A stretch of 64,000 nucleotides of DNA. Origin: Brevibacillus laterosporus DSM 25. Its GTDB lineage: Bacteria > Bacillota > Bacilli > Brevibacillales > Brevibacillaceae. Shown here one piece after another: positions 56,401-64,000 of the stretch. Made by a program: the position numbers and the translations under genes. Numbering within the stretch: position 1 is the stretch's first letter; each line of letters starts with the position of its first letter. Below the pieces are notes generated by a model. That model had not been told where the DNA came from. It saw only the letters and a program-made list of their open reading frames with translations, and did no database searches. The stretch lies in the NCBI RefSeq assembly GCF_002706795.1, contig NZ_CP017705.1:5059501-5123500 (forward strand), given 5' to 3'.

Positions 56401-59400
56401 AGGTTTTCATCGTTATGCGCCTGGGACAGCTCATCCAGACATCCAGCTGTAGGACAAATATGCGCCACTAGTCGAACGTCATTCTCACCTGCTGAGTACG
56501 TTGAAACGATAGCATTATTTACAGCGGGATGAGCTCCAAGAACTGTCTCGATCTCACCCAACTCAATTCGATACCCGCGCACTTTTACCTGACTATCGCA
56601 CCGCCCTTTAAACTCTAGTTGTCCATCAGCGTTCCATCGTACCAAATCACCCGTACGATAAAGTCTCGCCGCTTCTTTATCGCTGAATGGATTTTTGACG
56701 AAGCGTTCACTTGTAAGCTCAGCATTGTTCAGATATCCTCGGGCAACGCCATCGCCGCCAACACACAACTCTCCAATGACTCCAAGAGGTAAAAGGCACA
56801 AGTTCTTATCAACGACATATGCCTGAGTCTGAGCAATTGACGTTCCAATAGGAATAATGCCATCCAAAGGGATATCTCTTGGTATCACATAACAAGTAGA
56901 AGCGATGGAGTTTTCCGTTGGTCCATAAGCATTGACGATCGTAATATTTTCAAGAGAATCATAGATGGACTTCACGTCACATGCAGAAAATGCTTCTCCC
57001 CCTACTCCAAGGTACGTTAGTCCTATCGCGCGTGTTTTTACAGCCTCTGCAAATGCCGGAAGAAACGCTGCAGACAGCGAAAGCATCGTAACACCTGCTT
57101 GATTAATACAATCGATGATTTGATTCATGTCTTTTGCATCGCCCTGAAGAATGACCAGACGTCCTCCGTTCATGAGAGGTATCAATAATTCTTGACTACC
57201 AACATCAAACGAAATGGACATATGATGTAGCATTACTGTGTCAGGATCAGCCGGGAAATAATCTGGATTACGCACCAATCTTACTACGCCACGCTGCTCA
57301 ACCATTACCCCTTTAGGCTTACCTGTCGATCCTGATGTATATATTACGTATGCAAGATTTTCGGGAGTAACGATGCGCTCTTCACTAATCAAACTAGTTT
57401 TAGGACGACCAGCAAGCATAGATTCCAAACTGTCAGCATCCATATAAATTAATAGTTGATCGATAACAGGAATATGTTCTGCCAATTTCTCAGTAGTAAT
57501 CAACAATCTAAACCCAGAATCACTTATTATATGGCTAATCCGTTCAGCGGGATAATCTGGATCGATTGGAACATAAGCGCCTCCAGCCTTGAGAATTCCC
57601 AAGATGGCGACTACCATCTCTATTGATCTTCTGAGACATAAACCGACTAGAACATCCGGTCCAACACCTTGCTCGCGCAAATAATCAGCAAGTTGATTAG
57701 CACGTGCATCTAATTGGCCGTATGTAACCATCTCATCCCCGAATTCCACTGCAATTTTGTTCGGCGTGGTCTTCGCATGCTGCTCGAATAACTCATGCAG
57801 ACAGCTTTCCGATGGATATGGTTTTTTCGTCCGATTCCAGTCAATAAGCTGGATTGTACGTTCACCATCTGATATGATTTCGATATCCAGAACATACGTG
57901 CCCGCTGTCTGACTATCATGTAGTGCCGTAACAATCCCCTTCAGAGCGGATTCCATATAGGAATATACCGCCTCGGTTGCTAGCGAACGATCAACCTGAA
58001 CATTCAACGAGAATTCATTTCCCAGATCATCTATAGAAAGACCGACAGGATAATTGGTTCTATCCAAAGAATCAAGCCATTCTACCCCAAAATCATGGAT
58101 ATCACCGCTACCATGAGCAGACACATTTTCTTCAAAGTGGCGATAATTCAACATCGCTGTAAATAAAGGAGCATCATTACCTACACCACTGCAGCTCTGG
58201 GCAAGAATTAGTGATGTCTGTTCATATCGGATCAGCTCTTTTAGTTCCGCGTCTGTATCATGTACCATTTCGGCAACACTTTTACCGGATAGAGAGAGCC
58301 TGATCGGCAATGTATTGATAAAGTTCCCCACTATTCTTTCAACACCTGGTACACCTTGTAGTCGACCGGATAGTACGGTCCCGAACACAACATCCTCACG
58401 TCCACTGCACTTTGCAACTACCAACGCCCATGCAGCATGGAAGATGCTTGCAGGGCTTATTCCAAACTCTTTTGCTCGTGAACGTATCTCGTCCGCAAGC
58501 AGAGCAGGAAGCGAACGTCTGAGACTTGCAATATCACTGCCATCACCATGTACATCGTATAGACCAAATGGCGATGTAGTCTCGGTTACATCACCCAGCT
58601 TTTTATGGAAAAATGCTTCAGCATTATAGGCTTCGAGTTGATGCTGAGTATGGGCAACAAAGTCTCTGTAAGGTACAGCTCTCTCGAGTTGATTCGTTGT
58701 GGAAGAGAAATGCGCCAGCATTTCATGAATAATCAACTTTAATGAGGTTGCATCTTCTATTAGATGATGCATATAAAATAGACCGTACCATACATCCGTT
58801 CCTGGTTCATTAGCAACCTTGAGCCGCAATAGAGGTGAATGTGTAATATCGATCACTTCAGGCTCATGCATCTTGTCGCGCATTTGTTGCTCTGCGTCAA
58901 CTTCGGAAGTAAGAATAATCGTCTTGACAGGCAATGCAGCATACCTAAGGACCACCTGCACCGGTTTGGCCAGACCATTTACAATTACCCCAGTACGTAA
59001 AGCGTCATGGCGGTCGATCACATATTGCAATGCATCCATAAATTGATCCAATCGTTCTTTTGAATGAATGCGGAATAGTACAGGTATTACATAAGGATCC
59101 TTCTTTGGATCCATCAAATGATGGAACAAAATCCCCTCTTGTGACGGAACTAATGGGTAGATATCCTGAATATTACGCGCGCCTCCGCGCACAGTAGAGA
59201 CGATAACATCGATTTCCTCCGGACTAAGTTTAACAAGCGGCAACATATCAGGAGCTATGTGATCACAGCCGAAAGGAATCATATTTTCGGGCACTTCACA
59301 GCCCATCGAAATATTGTTATTATCTAGAGATGCAGCAAGCACTTCCAATGTTGGCGCGGTAAATACTGTAAGGACATCGCAATACAATCCATGGGCTTGG

Positions 59401-62400
59401 ATTCTAGCAATTAATTTTGTAATTAGCAGAGAATGACCACCTAGGGCAAAAAAATTATCATTTATACTAATTTTATCTTCGTCAAAACCTAAAAGTTCAC
59501 TCCAAATACTACTTAAAATGATTTCAGTCTCTGTACGCGGTGCAGAATATGAACTGGAAGAAAAAACATCAATACTTGGTTGCGGCAGAGCTTTATGATC
59601 TACTTTACCATTTGATGTGACTGGCAATCTTTCGAGCTTAACATAAGCACTCGGTACCATATAGTCTGGCAGCATCGTTTTTAAAAAGCTGCTCAATTCA
59701 TTAAAATGGCTTCCATCAAGCTCGTTACAACCATCGGTAAATACTAAATAAGCCACAAGCATCTTATTGCCAGACGTATCTTCACGTGCAATCACACAGC
59801 AGGAATCCACCGTTGGATGTTCTAATAATCGTGACTCAATTTCACCTAACTCAATCCTAAAACCTCTTATTTTGACCTGATCGTCGGCTCGTCCCATAAA
59901 CTCCAAGCTTCCATCTGGCAACCAACGCGCCAGATCTCCCGTATCATACAACCGTTCGCCATCTATAGTACCAAATGGATTGAGGATAAAGCGTTGCGCC
60001 GTCAAATCTGGGCGCTTCAAATAACCTCTTGTAACCCCGGCACCGCCGACATACATACGCCCGGTAATCCCAACAGGAACTGGTAAAAACTGTTCGTTTA
60101 GTACATATAGAGCTAGATCAGATATTTTCTTACCTATGACACTTTTCTGATTTATATTTTGTTTACGCAATCGGTGATGCGTGACATGAACCGTTGTTTC
60201 CGTTATGCCGTACATGTTAATCAATTGAACGGATTCGTCCCCATGCCAATCAAACCAAGGTTTGAGGATGGCCGGTTTTAAGGCTTCCCCACCGAATATT
60301 ACATATCTGAGTGAGAGATTCTCTCTTCTCACGGCATCGACTGAAATCAATTGCTCAAATACCGTTGGTGTTTGGTTAAGGACAGTGACCCGCTCCTTTA
60401 CGAGCAGTGTATAAAAATCGTCCAGTGACTGCGCCGTTGCCTTGGAAACTAGAACAATTCTTCCACCATAGGCCAAGGCTCCCCACATTTCCCAAACAGA
60501 AAAGTCAAACGCAAACGAGTGAAACATTGTCCACACGTCGTCACGTGTAAAGCCAAACTCGGGTTGCGTAGCGTTAAACAAACGGGTAGCATTTCTGTGC
60601 TCTACCATAACACCTTTTGGCTTGCCTGTAGACCCTGATGTGTAGATTATGTAAGCTAGATGTTTAGGCTCAAGACTAATGGAAGATACCGGAATATCAG
60701 AGGTATCATACCCATTAAAATCATAATTGTCGAGACATACAACTAGCTTATCATTTACTGTTATCTGCGGAACCAATTCTGAATGAGTTAGCAACAACGC
60801 CGCACCAGAATCCTCCAAAATATAACGAACTCTCTCTGCAGGAGAAGCAGGGTCGATCGGTACGTATGCCCCACCAGCCTTCAAAATACCTAGAATGGCA
60901 ACAACCATGTCAATCGAACGCTCTAAACATAGTCCCACCAAATCATCAGGATTAACCCCCATAGTATGTAGACAGTGTGCGACCTGATTAGCCCGCTCAT
61001 TTAATTGCCGATAAGTTAACTCTTCATCTTCAAATGTTAAGGCAATACGATCAGGCGATATTTTGCATTCTTTTTCAAACATTTCATGCAGGCATATGTC
61101 TGTTGCATACTTCGCAACCGGGTTCCATTCGACTAACAACTGATTTCGTTCTGCTTCGCTTAAATATTCATATTCCGATAGCCTTCGCTCAGGGTTCTTA
61201 ATCACTTGGCTTAACAAATTCAGATAGTGATCAGCAAACCGTTTGATGGTCGATCGGTCAAAGAGATCACTATTATATTCAAAAAGTCCTTCTAGCCCTT
61301 TGGCTGTTTCTTGCAAGTCCAGTGTTAAATCATACTTTGCGATTTTAAAATCATAATCAACTTGGGAAATAGCCAAATCAACCAATTTATCATTGTACTG
61401 CGCGACTGACTCTTGTAATACGAACATCACCTGGAACAGTGGAGAATAACTCCTGCTGCGCTCCAAGTCCAATGCGTCTACAACCGATTCAAACGGAATA
61501 TCTTTGTGACTGAAAGCATCAAGCGCCGTCATTTTGACTCGCCCCAGAAGCTCTGCAAACGTTGGATCACCAGACAAATCGCTTCTAATCACGAGTGTAT
61601 TCACAAATAAACCAATTAGATTTTCAAGCTCAGATCGATCTCGGTTTGCGATTGGTGTACCGATAGTCAGGTCTGTTTGCTGGGTATAACTCCTTAACAA
61701 GATCATAAACCCTGAGAGCAGCGTCATATAGAGAGTAGCACCATGCTCATCACTCAGTTTACGCAGGTCTTCCAGCAACTCAGGCGGGCAAAGAAATCCT
61801 TCACGAGAACCGTTATAAGTTTTGACCGCAGGCCTTGGACGATCTGTTGGTAACACCAACTGGGCATTAATATCCTTTAGTTGTTCCCGCCAGTAACCGA
61901 GCTGCTTTTCCTTCACATCTCCTGTCAACCAGTGTCGCTGCCACCGAGCAAAGTCGGAATACTGAATCTGAAGCGGCTTTAACTTTGAAGACTCCCCAGC
62001 ACAATAGGAAGTATATAAACTCTTAACTTCATTAATAAAGACTGTTAAAGACCAACCATCAGATATACTGTGATGCATAGTGACCAAAAGTATATGTTCA
62101 ATCTCCGACTTTTTGAGCAATGTTAACCGGACCAAACTCTCGGCACCAAGGTCAAATGGGGCCAGTGCTTCCTCTTCGCATAGACGGAGAAGATGTGCCT
62201 CCGAGTACACGTCCCCTTCTTGAATGACCAACGGACTTGGGCTATCTATACACTGATAGGGAACTCCTTCACGCTCAACGAAACGTGTTCTAAGCACACT
62301 ATGTCTTGTCGTAATTTCCTGCAGTGCCCGAAACAAGGCCTGCTTGTCCAGCCTACCACTAAGCCTCCATGCCCGGGGAATGTTATAATAGCCACTGTTA

Positions 62401-62603
62401 TCCTCAAGTTTCGCTAGAAACCAAAGTCTTTGCTGTGCGAATGAGAGCTGTATATCGTCGTCACTTTCCGTTGTACTTCTAGGTATAACGACATACGGCG
62501 AGATGTCGATGCCCTGCTTTTTAAGGAGAGCAATCAACGCTTGCTGCTTGTCAACAGATAACGAGTTTACTTTAGCGACTATACTTTGAAGATTATCGCT
62601 CAT
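53451..62603 (-). CDS. two-module NRPS, C-A(Thr)-T-C-A-NMT-T-C*, 3050 aa
   Basis: ATG 62603 follows AGGGGAGA. Domains by residue: C (50-490, HHSISDGW near 178), A (500-1000), T (GGHS, Ser1058), C (1140-1580, HHLIEDA near 1275), A (1600-2070), N-methyltransferase (about 2095-2480, LLEIGCGTG near 2132) inserted after motif A8, A10 (near 2500), T (GGHS, near 2557), and a final C-like domain (2610-3045) whose HHxxxDG motif reads PWGLFDG (Pro2741, Trp2742). Reading the specificity pocket by alignment to GrsA gives DFWNIGMVH(K) for the first A domain, the classic threonine code. The second gives DVQSGGAIA(K), which I cannot assign. The methyltransferase has the typical N-methyltransferase lead-in (WNSSYTGEPI). 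No thioesterase, reductase or epimerase is seen. It belongs to the same operon as the PKSs, but whether its Thr/N-methyl dipeptide joins the polyketide, or serves another role, cannot be told from this window. Confidence 0.95.
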   Translation of the reverse strand: MSDNLQSIVAKVNSLSVDKQQALIALLKKQGIDISPYVVIPRSTTESDDDIQLSFAQQRLWFLAKLEDNSGYYNIPRAWRLSGRLDKQALFRALQEITTRHSVLRTRFVEREGVPYQCIDSPSPLVIQEGDVYSEAHLLRLCEEEALAPFDLGAESLVRLTLLKKSEIEHILLVTMHHSISDGWSLTVFINEVKSLYTSYCAGESSKLKPLQIQYSDFARWQRHWLTGDVKEKQLGYWREQLKDINAQLVLPTDRPRPAVKTYNGSREGFLCPPELLEDLRKLSDEHGATLYMTLLSGFMILLRSYTQQTDLTIGTPIANRDRSELENLIGLFVNTLVIRSDLSGDPTFAELLGRVKMTALDAFSHKDIPFESVVDALDLERSRSYSPLFQVMFVLQESVAQYNDKLVDLAISQVDYDFKIAKYDLTLDLQETAKGLEGLFEYNSDLFDRSTIKRFADHYLNLLSQVIKNPERRLSEYEYLSEAERNQLLVEWNPVAKYATDICLHEMFEKECKISPDRIALTFEDEELTYRQLNERANQVAHCLHTMGVNPDDLVGLCLERSIDMVVAILGILKAGGAYVPIDPASPAERVRYILEDSGAALLLTHSELVPQITVNDKLVVCLDNYDFNGYDTSDIPVSSISLEPKHLAYIIYTSGSTGKPKGVMVEHRNATRLFNATQPEFGFTRDDVWTMFHSFAFDFSVWEMWGALAYGGRIVLVSKATAQSLDDFYTLLVKERVTVLNQTPTVFEQLISVDAVRRENLSLRYVIFGGEALKPAILKPWFDWHGDESVQLINMYGITETTVHVTHHRLRKQNINQKSVIGKKISDLALYVLNEQFLPVPVGITGRMYVGGAGVTRGYLKRPDLTAQRFILNPFGTIDGERLYDTGDLARWLPDGSLEFMGRADDQVKIRGFRIELGEIESRLLEHPTVDSCCVIAREDTSGNKMLVAYLVFTDGCNELDGSHFNELSSFLKTMLPDYMVPSAYVKLERLPVTSNGKVDHKALPQPSIDVFSSSSYSAPRTETEIILSSIWSELLGFDEDKISINDNFFALGGHSLLITKLIARIQAHGLYCDVLTVFTAPTLEVLAASLDNNNISMGCEVPENMIPFGCDHIAPDMLPLVKLSPEEIDVIVSTVRGGARNIQDIYPLVPSQEGILFHHLMDPKKDPYVIPVLFRIHSKERLDQFMDALQYVIDRHDALRTGVIVNGLAKPVQVVLRYAALPVKTIILTSEVDAEQQMRDKMHEPEVIDITHSPLLRLKVANEPGTDVWYGLFYMHHLIEDATSLKLIIHEMLAHFSSTTNQLERAVPYRDFVAHTQHQLEAYNAEAFFHKKLGDVTETTSPFGLYDVHGDGSDIASLRRSLPALLADEIRSRAKEFGISPASIFHAAWALVVAKCSGREDVVFGTVLSGRLQGVPGVERIVGNFINTLPIRLSLSGKSVAEMVHDTDAELKELIRYEQTSLILAQSCSGVGNDAPLFTAMLNYRHFEENVSAHGSGDIHDFGVEWLDSLDRTNYPVGLSIDDLGNEFSLNVQVDRSLATEAVYSYMESALKGIVTALHDSQTAGTYVLDIEIISDGERTIQLIDWNRTKKPYPSESCLHELFEQHAKTTPNKIAVEFGDEMVTYGQLDARANQLADYLREQGVGPDVLVGLCLRRSIEMVVAILGILKAGGAYVPIDPDYPAERISHIISDSGFRLLITTEKLAEHIPVIDQLLIYMDADSLESMLAGRPKTSLISEERIVTPENLAYVIYTSGSTGKPKGVMVEQRGVVRLVRNPDYFPADPDTVMLHHMSISFDVGSQELLIPLMNGGRLVILQGDAKDMNQIIDCINQAGVTMLSLSAAFLPAFAEAVKTRAIGLTYLGVGGEAFSACDVKSIYDSLENITIVNAYGPTENSIASTCYVIPRDIPLDGIIPIGTSIAQTQAYVVDKNLCLLPLGVIGELCVGGDGVARGYLNNAELTSERFVKNPFSDKEAARLYRTGDLVRWNADGQLEFKGRCDSQVKVRGYRIELGEIETVLGAHPAVNNAIVSTYSAGENDVRLVAHICPTAGCLDELSQAHNDENLKRWTTVFDDQYEAVDQAEDNAEQNYIGWNSSYTGEPISQEQMEEWVSGTVDRIRDLHPKKLLEIGCGTGLLLYRYAPVCDFVQAIDISESALRGIQKQLDRKSWKHVSLTRSDALNLEQFAQGRFDTVVVNSVIQYFPNRLYLEQMLSNIIRCMVPGGKIFIGDVRNLDLFDAHLIAIERCQANSPIKYEVLTSRIHRRAQQETELLVSPSFFTSLTELIPEIERVDILVKKGIGDNEMLSYRFDVVLTTRAEADSGGCENAPIEWYPFSNVENVFRMLESNAYDAFGIHGFVNGRVQEDVLIADNVLHSVATGMVTPIKQKGRLSERALEQVEQLADMIRFAESHGYRCEATWSQENTAHLDIIFAKGNMPQVQARSSYVTARLTNYPQISLLGQSLSKVFKNHLSGLLPDYMIPSTYILLETLPLTPNGKVDKSSLPKPDDSDYVKANYLEPRTETEKVIGKLFQELLGVDKVGVFDNFFDLGGHSLIVVRLVSRVKQLLGKDLPFKAIFENATVELLASAIQSQEDSTDNLPIVARTRTEEGVPLSLEQDELWFLRFGDSYVPSNENVLSAYRLIGKVNIEALVKSVKEVVQRHEMLRTSFIDVDGEVRQVVNSPSVFRPLISTIESESQFFELCLEEKSRTFHRYEPYLFRFHLVKHSDDESFLIISRPWGLFDGWSTGVMMKELEVLYQNYCESRSADLPLPMVQYSDFVLWQQTTVSRARLDAQVNYWRKTLANYHGELQINSDYARTDFTGLKAAKMEITLPSELVTELQSFCQVHGVTLYMVLLSAYSVLLSGYTEQQDICVLSPVSKRSTTELDHVIGYFVNVVAMRLSITRDMRYTDLISRTKKVAIEAFANKDLPFSKVVKMLGETANSSLFNVMFNLIRLPDAEQISSGLKLVPVELSKDATNFDLSLVLYETSTLIQGYLEYNADLFREITIKSMMERYQIILKTALQNPNASVAQLISKSNLKLGNRI
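53454..54776 (-). other. terminal condensation-like domain with altered active site
   Basis: Residues 2610-3050 of the NRPS. The overall C-domain layout is kept (PLSLEQDELWFL start, YFVNVVAMRLS, NKDLPFSKVV), but HHxxxDG reads PWGLFDG, so both His are lost (Pro2741, Trp2742) while the Asp remains. It ends the protein with no T or TE after it. Confidence 0.85.
54819..59186 (-). other. NRPS module C-A-NMT-T, unassigned residue
   Basis: Residues 1140-2595. The C domain opens IYPLVPSQEGILFHHL and its active motif is HHLIEDA, with His and Asp kept. Pocket residues from FDVGSQE, TMLSLSA, YLGVGGEA and VNAYGPTENSIA give DVQSGGAIA(K), which I cannot assign. The N-methyltransferase lies between A8 (RGYRIELGEIE) and A10 (PNGKVDKSS), the usual place. 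N-methylation of the loaded residue is predicted. Confidence 0.85.
59319..62603 (-). other. NRPS module C-A-T, threonine code
   Basis: Residues 1-1095 of the NRPS. The first 45 residues are a helical lead (SVDKQQALIALLKKQGID) typical of NRPS first modules. The C motif is HHSISDGW. Pocket residues from FDFSVWE, TVLNQTP, VIFGGEA and INMYGITETTVH give DFWNIGMVH(K), the threonine code. T is GGHSLL. Confidence 0.92.
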
Positions 62604-62612
62604 CTCTTATTC

Positions 62613-62620
62613 TCTCCCCT
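62613..62620 (-). promoter_or_regulatory. ribosome binding site of the NRPS
   Basis: AGGGGAGA, 9 nt before ATG 62603, in a 77-bp gap after the ECH1 stop; no hairpin terminator is evident there. Confidence 0.8.
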
Positions 62621-62680
62621 TTATAATCCCTACAAAATACTTCGTTTTATAAGACTGCCTATACGGTTGACTCATTTCTT

Positions 62681-63460
62681 CTACTGGTGATTGTCTTCCC
62701 ATGGAAAACGACCCGTTTCTACAAATTTATAAATCCGCTCAAGATTAGCCGAATCGGAAAACATTTCCCTGTTAGCGGATAACGCTATCAATTTAGATTG
62801 ATAAAGCGACTGATGCAGCATGTTCATATAACGTTTATATGAAGAGATCCCGAATCGAGATAGTAATTTAAGACGACGCAAATGCTTGCCAAGCAACACT
62901 TCACTCTCCGTATGGTATGTATCAACAAGTCCCCAAGCATGAGCCTGCTGAACACCTACCGGCCAAGTCATCAAAGTCATATAATGAGCCTTTTGAACAC
63001 CGATACGTCGAATTAAAAACGGCAGTACGCAAGCTGGAAACAGTCCGAATAATAATTCCGATAAACTAAATTGAGCCGTTAGATCAGCTAGTACAATATC
63101 ACTGGCTGCAACGAACCCTATTCCACCGGCATTAACTCTTCCACGTACGTGGGAAATTGTTATATACGGTCCATTTGACAACCTTAACCACAGGTCATAT
63201 ATGGGTTCCGGGTCCCCACCAGTAACACTTCTCTCTTCTATTTTTCGGTGGATGCTCTCGAAATCGGCCCCCAAGCAAAAAACTTCCGGTAATCCTTCCA
63301 GAACCACGACAGTTACTGCTGCTTCTTCACATAAATTCAAAACATGGTGAAATTCCTCAATCATTCGATCATTCATAGTATTATTTGCTTCAGGACGATA
63401 AAACTGGATGAAGCAAATCTTTTCTTTAATATGTACCTTGATCGTTTGGAAGTCTATCAT
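62681..63460 (-). CDS. pksH: beta-branching enoyl-CoA hydratase, ECH1 (dehydratase) type
   Basis: 259 residues from ATG 63460, which overlaps the HMGS stop in a 4-base ATGA; an in-frame GTG at 63466 would add two residues. The chosen start matches the N-terminus of Bacillus PksH/BaeH (MxxxxQTIKV). Crotonase features are present: FCLGADF and NAGGIGF form the oxyanion-hole region, and SELLFGLFPACVLPF and the C-terminal RFPWED are shared with PksH. By family knowledge, ECH1 dehydrates the HMG-ACP made by HMGS to 3-methylglutaconyl-ACP in polyketide beta-branching. It sits directly after HMGS, as in the bacillaene clusters, but the next gene is an NRPS rather than the decarboxylating ECH2 (PksI). 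The acceptor is presumably the tandem ACP at 11513-12112. The symbol is given by homology only. Confidence 0.92.
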   Translation of the reverse strand: MIDFQTIKVHIKEKICFIQFYRPEANNTMNDRMIEEFHHVLNLCEEAAVTVVVLEGLPEVFCLGADFESIHRKIEERSVTGGDPEPIYDLWLRLSNGPYITISHVRGRVNAGGIGFVAASDIVLADLTAQFSLSELLFGLFPACVLPFLIRRIGVQKAHYMTLMTWPVGVQQAHAWGLVDTYHTESEVLLGKHLRRLKLLSRFGISSYKRYMNMLHQSLYQSKLIALSANREMFSDSANLERIYKFVETGRFPWEDNHQ

Positions 63461-64000
63461 AACCACTCATACTCTCTATGGTACTCATTGATTTCTTTTA
63501 AAACTAATCTTTGCTTTCCGAAATTTGATTTTAGTGCTTCTGGAAATAAATTTAAATCCAACTTAGCATTCCTAGTACCGAATTTGACCATGCCGCTTTC
63601 TCTTAATAGTTCCTCATATTCGTCCATAGATAGGTGATAACGCTCGTTCAACTGTTTTTCAATCTCAAAGCGACGCAAATGCTCCTGACCTTGAGAGGTT
63701 ACAACCCCACTATAGAATTCCGAACAGCACCCTGACCCATAAGAAAAACAGCCAATTCTTTTGGCTGTATCAAAATCTCCATTATCAATCGTGCTGGCAA
63801 GTGATAAAAGCACAGAGGCTCCCATAATGTTACCGATACGCTGGCAATAATTCAGTCCTGGTAACACACGCTGTTCAAAGTCAGACTCTATCTCAGCAGA
63901 CTTGGCTTTAAGGATTTTCCGCATCATTGAACGGTGCGCCCCTTTCACCATACCTCCGAAAGGAGTATGAAAGCTGAGATATTGGAATGTCTTTTGATAA
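63457..64000 (-). CDS. pksG: HMG-CoA-synthase-like beta-branching enzyme, C-terminal part only
   Basis: The frame is open to the right edge (YQKTFQYLSFHTPFGGMV at the edge), so the Met at 63951 is internal and about 181 C-terminal residues are seen; the N-terminal half with the catalytic Cys lies outside. The visible part includes SFHTPFGGMV, whose His matches the catalytic His region of HMG-CoA synthases, and SYGSGCCSEFYSG, and it ends REYEWL like Bacillus PksG. By family knowledge, it adds acetate from a donor ACP to a beta-keto group on an ACP-bound polyketide, starting an isoprenoid-like beta-branch. It is translationally coupled to the ECH1 gene by ATGA. A discrete donor ACP and decarboxylating KS would be expected further right. 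Confidence 0.93.
   Translation of the reverse strand, partial: YQKTFQYLSFHTPFGGMVKGAHRSMMRKILKAKSAEIESDFEQRVLPGLNYCQRIGNIMGASVLLSLASTIDNGDFDTAKRIGCFSYGSGCCSEFYSGVVTSQGQEHLRRFEIEKQLNERYHLSMDEYEELLRESGMVKFGTRNAKLDLNLFPEALKSNFGKQRLVLKEINEYHREYEWL

Noticed and set aside
57900-59186. Second NRPS C domain (HHLIEDA) considered inactive
   Set aside because: The catalytic second His and the Asp are kept; only the last Gly is Ala.
62681-63466. GTG 63466 as start of the ECH1 gene
   Set aside because: ATG 63460 gives a 4-base ATGA overlap with the HMGS stop and matches the N-terminus of PksH better.
63457-63951. Separate small gene starting at Met 63951
   Set aside because: The frame stays open to the window edge and encodes HMGS sequence before that Met (FQYLSFHTPFGG), so the Met is internal.
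1-64000. tRNA, rRNA, CRISPR array, insertion sequence
   Set aside because: Coding sequence fills nearly the whole window; no repeats, transposase frames or RNA gene signatures were seen.

Overview
The window carries one long co-directional gene cluster, entirely on the minus strand, for a hybrid trans-acyltransferase (trans-AT) polyketide synthase / non-ribosomal peptide synthetase pathway. The moderate-to-low GC content, strong purine-rich ribosome sites of the AGGGGGG type and close resemblance of the small enzymes to Bacillus PksG/PksH point to a Bacillota host, perhaps of the Paenibacillus/Brevibacillus kind. The genus and the product cannot be named from the sequence alone. No acyltransferase domain occurs in any of the about twelve PKS modules, so malonyl units must be loaded by an AT encoded outside the window.

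In transcription order (right to left) the window holds: the C-terminal part of an HMG-CoA-synthase-like beta-branching enzyme (63457-64000); an ECH1-type enoyl-CoA hydratase/dehydratase (62681-63460); a two-module NRPS with a threonine code, an N-methyltransferase module and an odd terminal condensation-like domain (53451-62603); a small Cys-rich pentapeptide-repeat protein (52496-53380); a 5998-residue PKS with a methyltransferase-GNAT-ACP starter module and two dehydrating bimodules (34470-52466); a 7437-residue PKS/NRPS with an unassigned adenylation domain, a glycine adenylation domain and a terminal methyltransferase plus alpha/beta-hydrolase (12137-34450); and a further PKS that starts with two beta-branching ACPs and runs off the left edge (1-12112). 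Gaps between genes are -4 to 77 bp, with no visible promoter or terminator, so this looks like the middle of one operon that starts right of the window and continues to the left.

Inferred assembly order for the three PKS proteins is 34470-52466, then 12137-34450, then 1-12112. A malonyl-derived starter is made on the first ACP by the GNAT-like decarboxylase and the methyltransferase. Two KS-KR-ACP-KS0-DH-ACP bimodules each add one unit and dehydrate it, and a KS-ACP module leaves a beta-keto. An unassigned amino acid is then added, followed by an alpha-methyl olefin module, a KS-ACP step, glycine and a ketoreducing module. A last KS passes the chain to tandem ACPs marked for beta-branching by the HMGS/ECH1 enzymes. 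Two olefin-forming modules and a non-elongating KS-ACP follow. No chain-release domain is seen at an end of the line within the window. How the separate NRPS (Thr plus an N-methylated residue) joins the product is not clear.

The points that most deserve a second look are: a degenerate ACP (Ser to Ala) inserted inside a KS linker domain; the split KS-methyltransferase-hydrolase / ACP-ACP beta-branching module with no ECH2 gene in the expected place; the NRPS terminal C-like domain with its catalytic histidines replaced; and the pentapeptide-repeat gene inside the operon.
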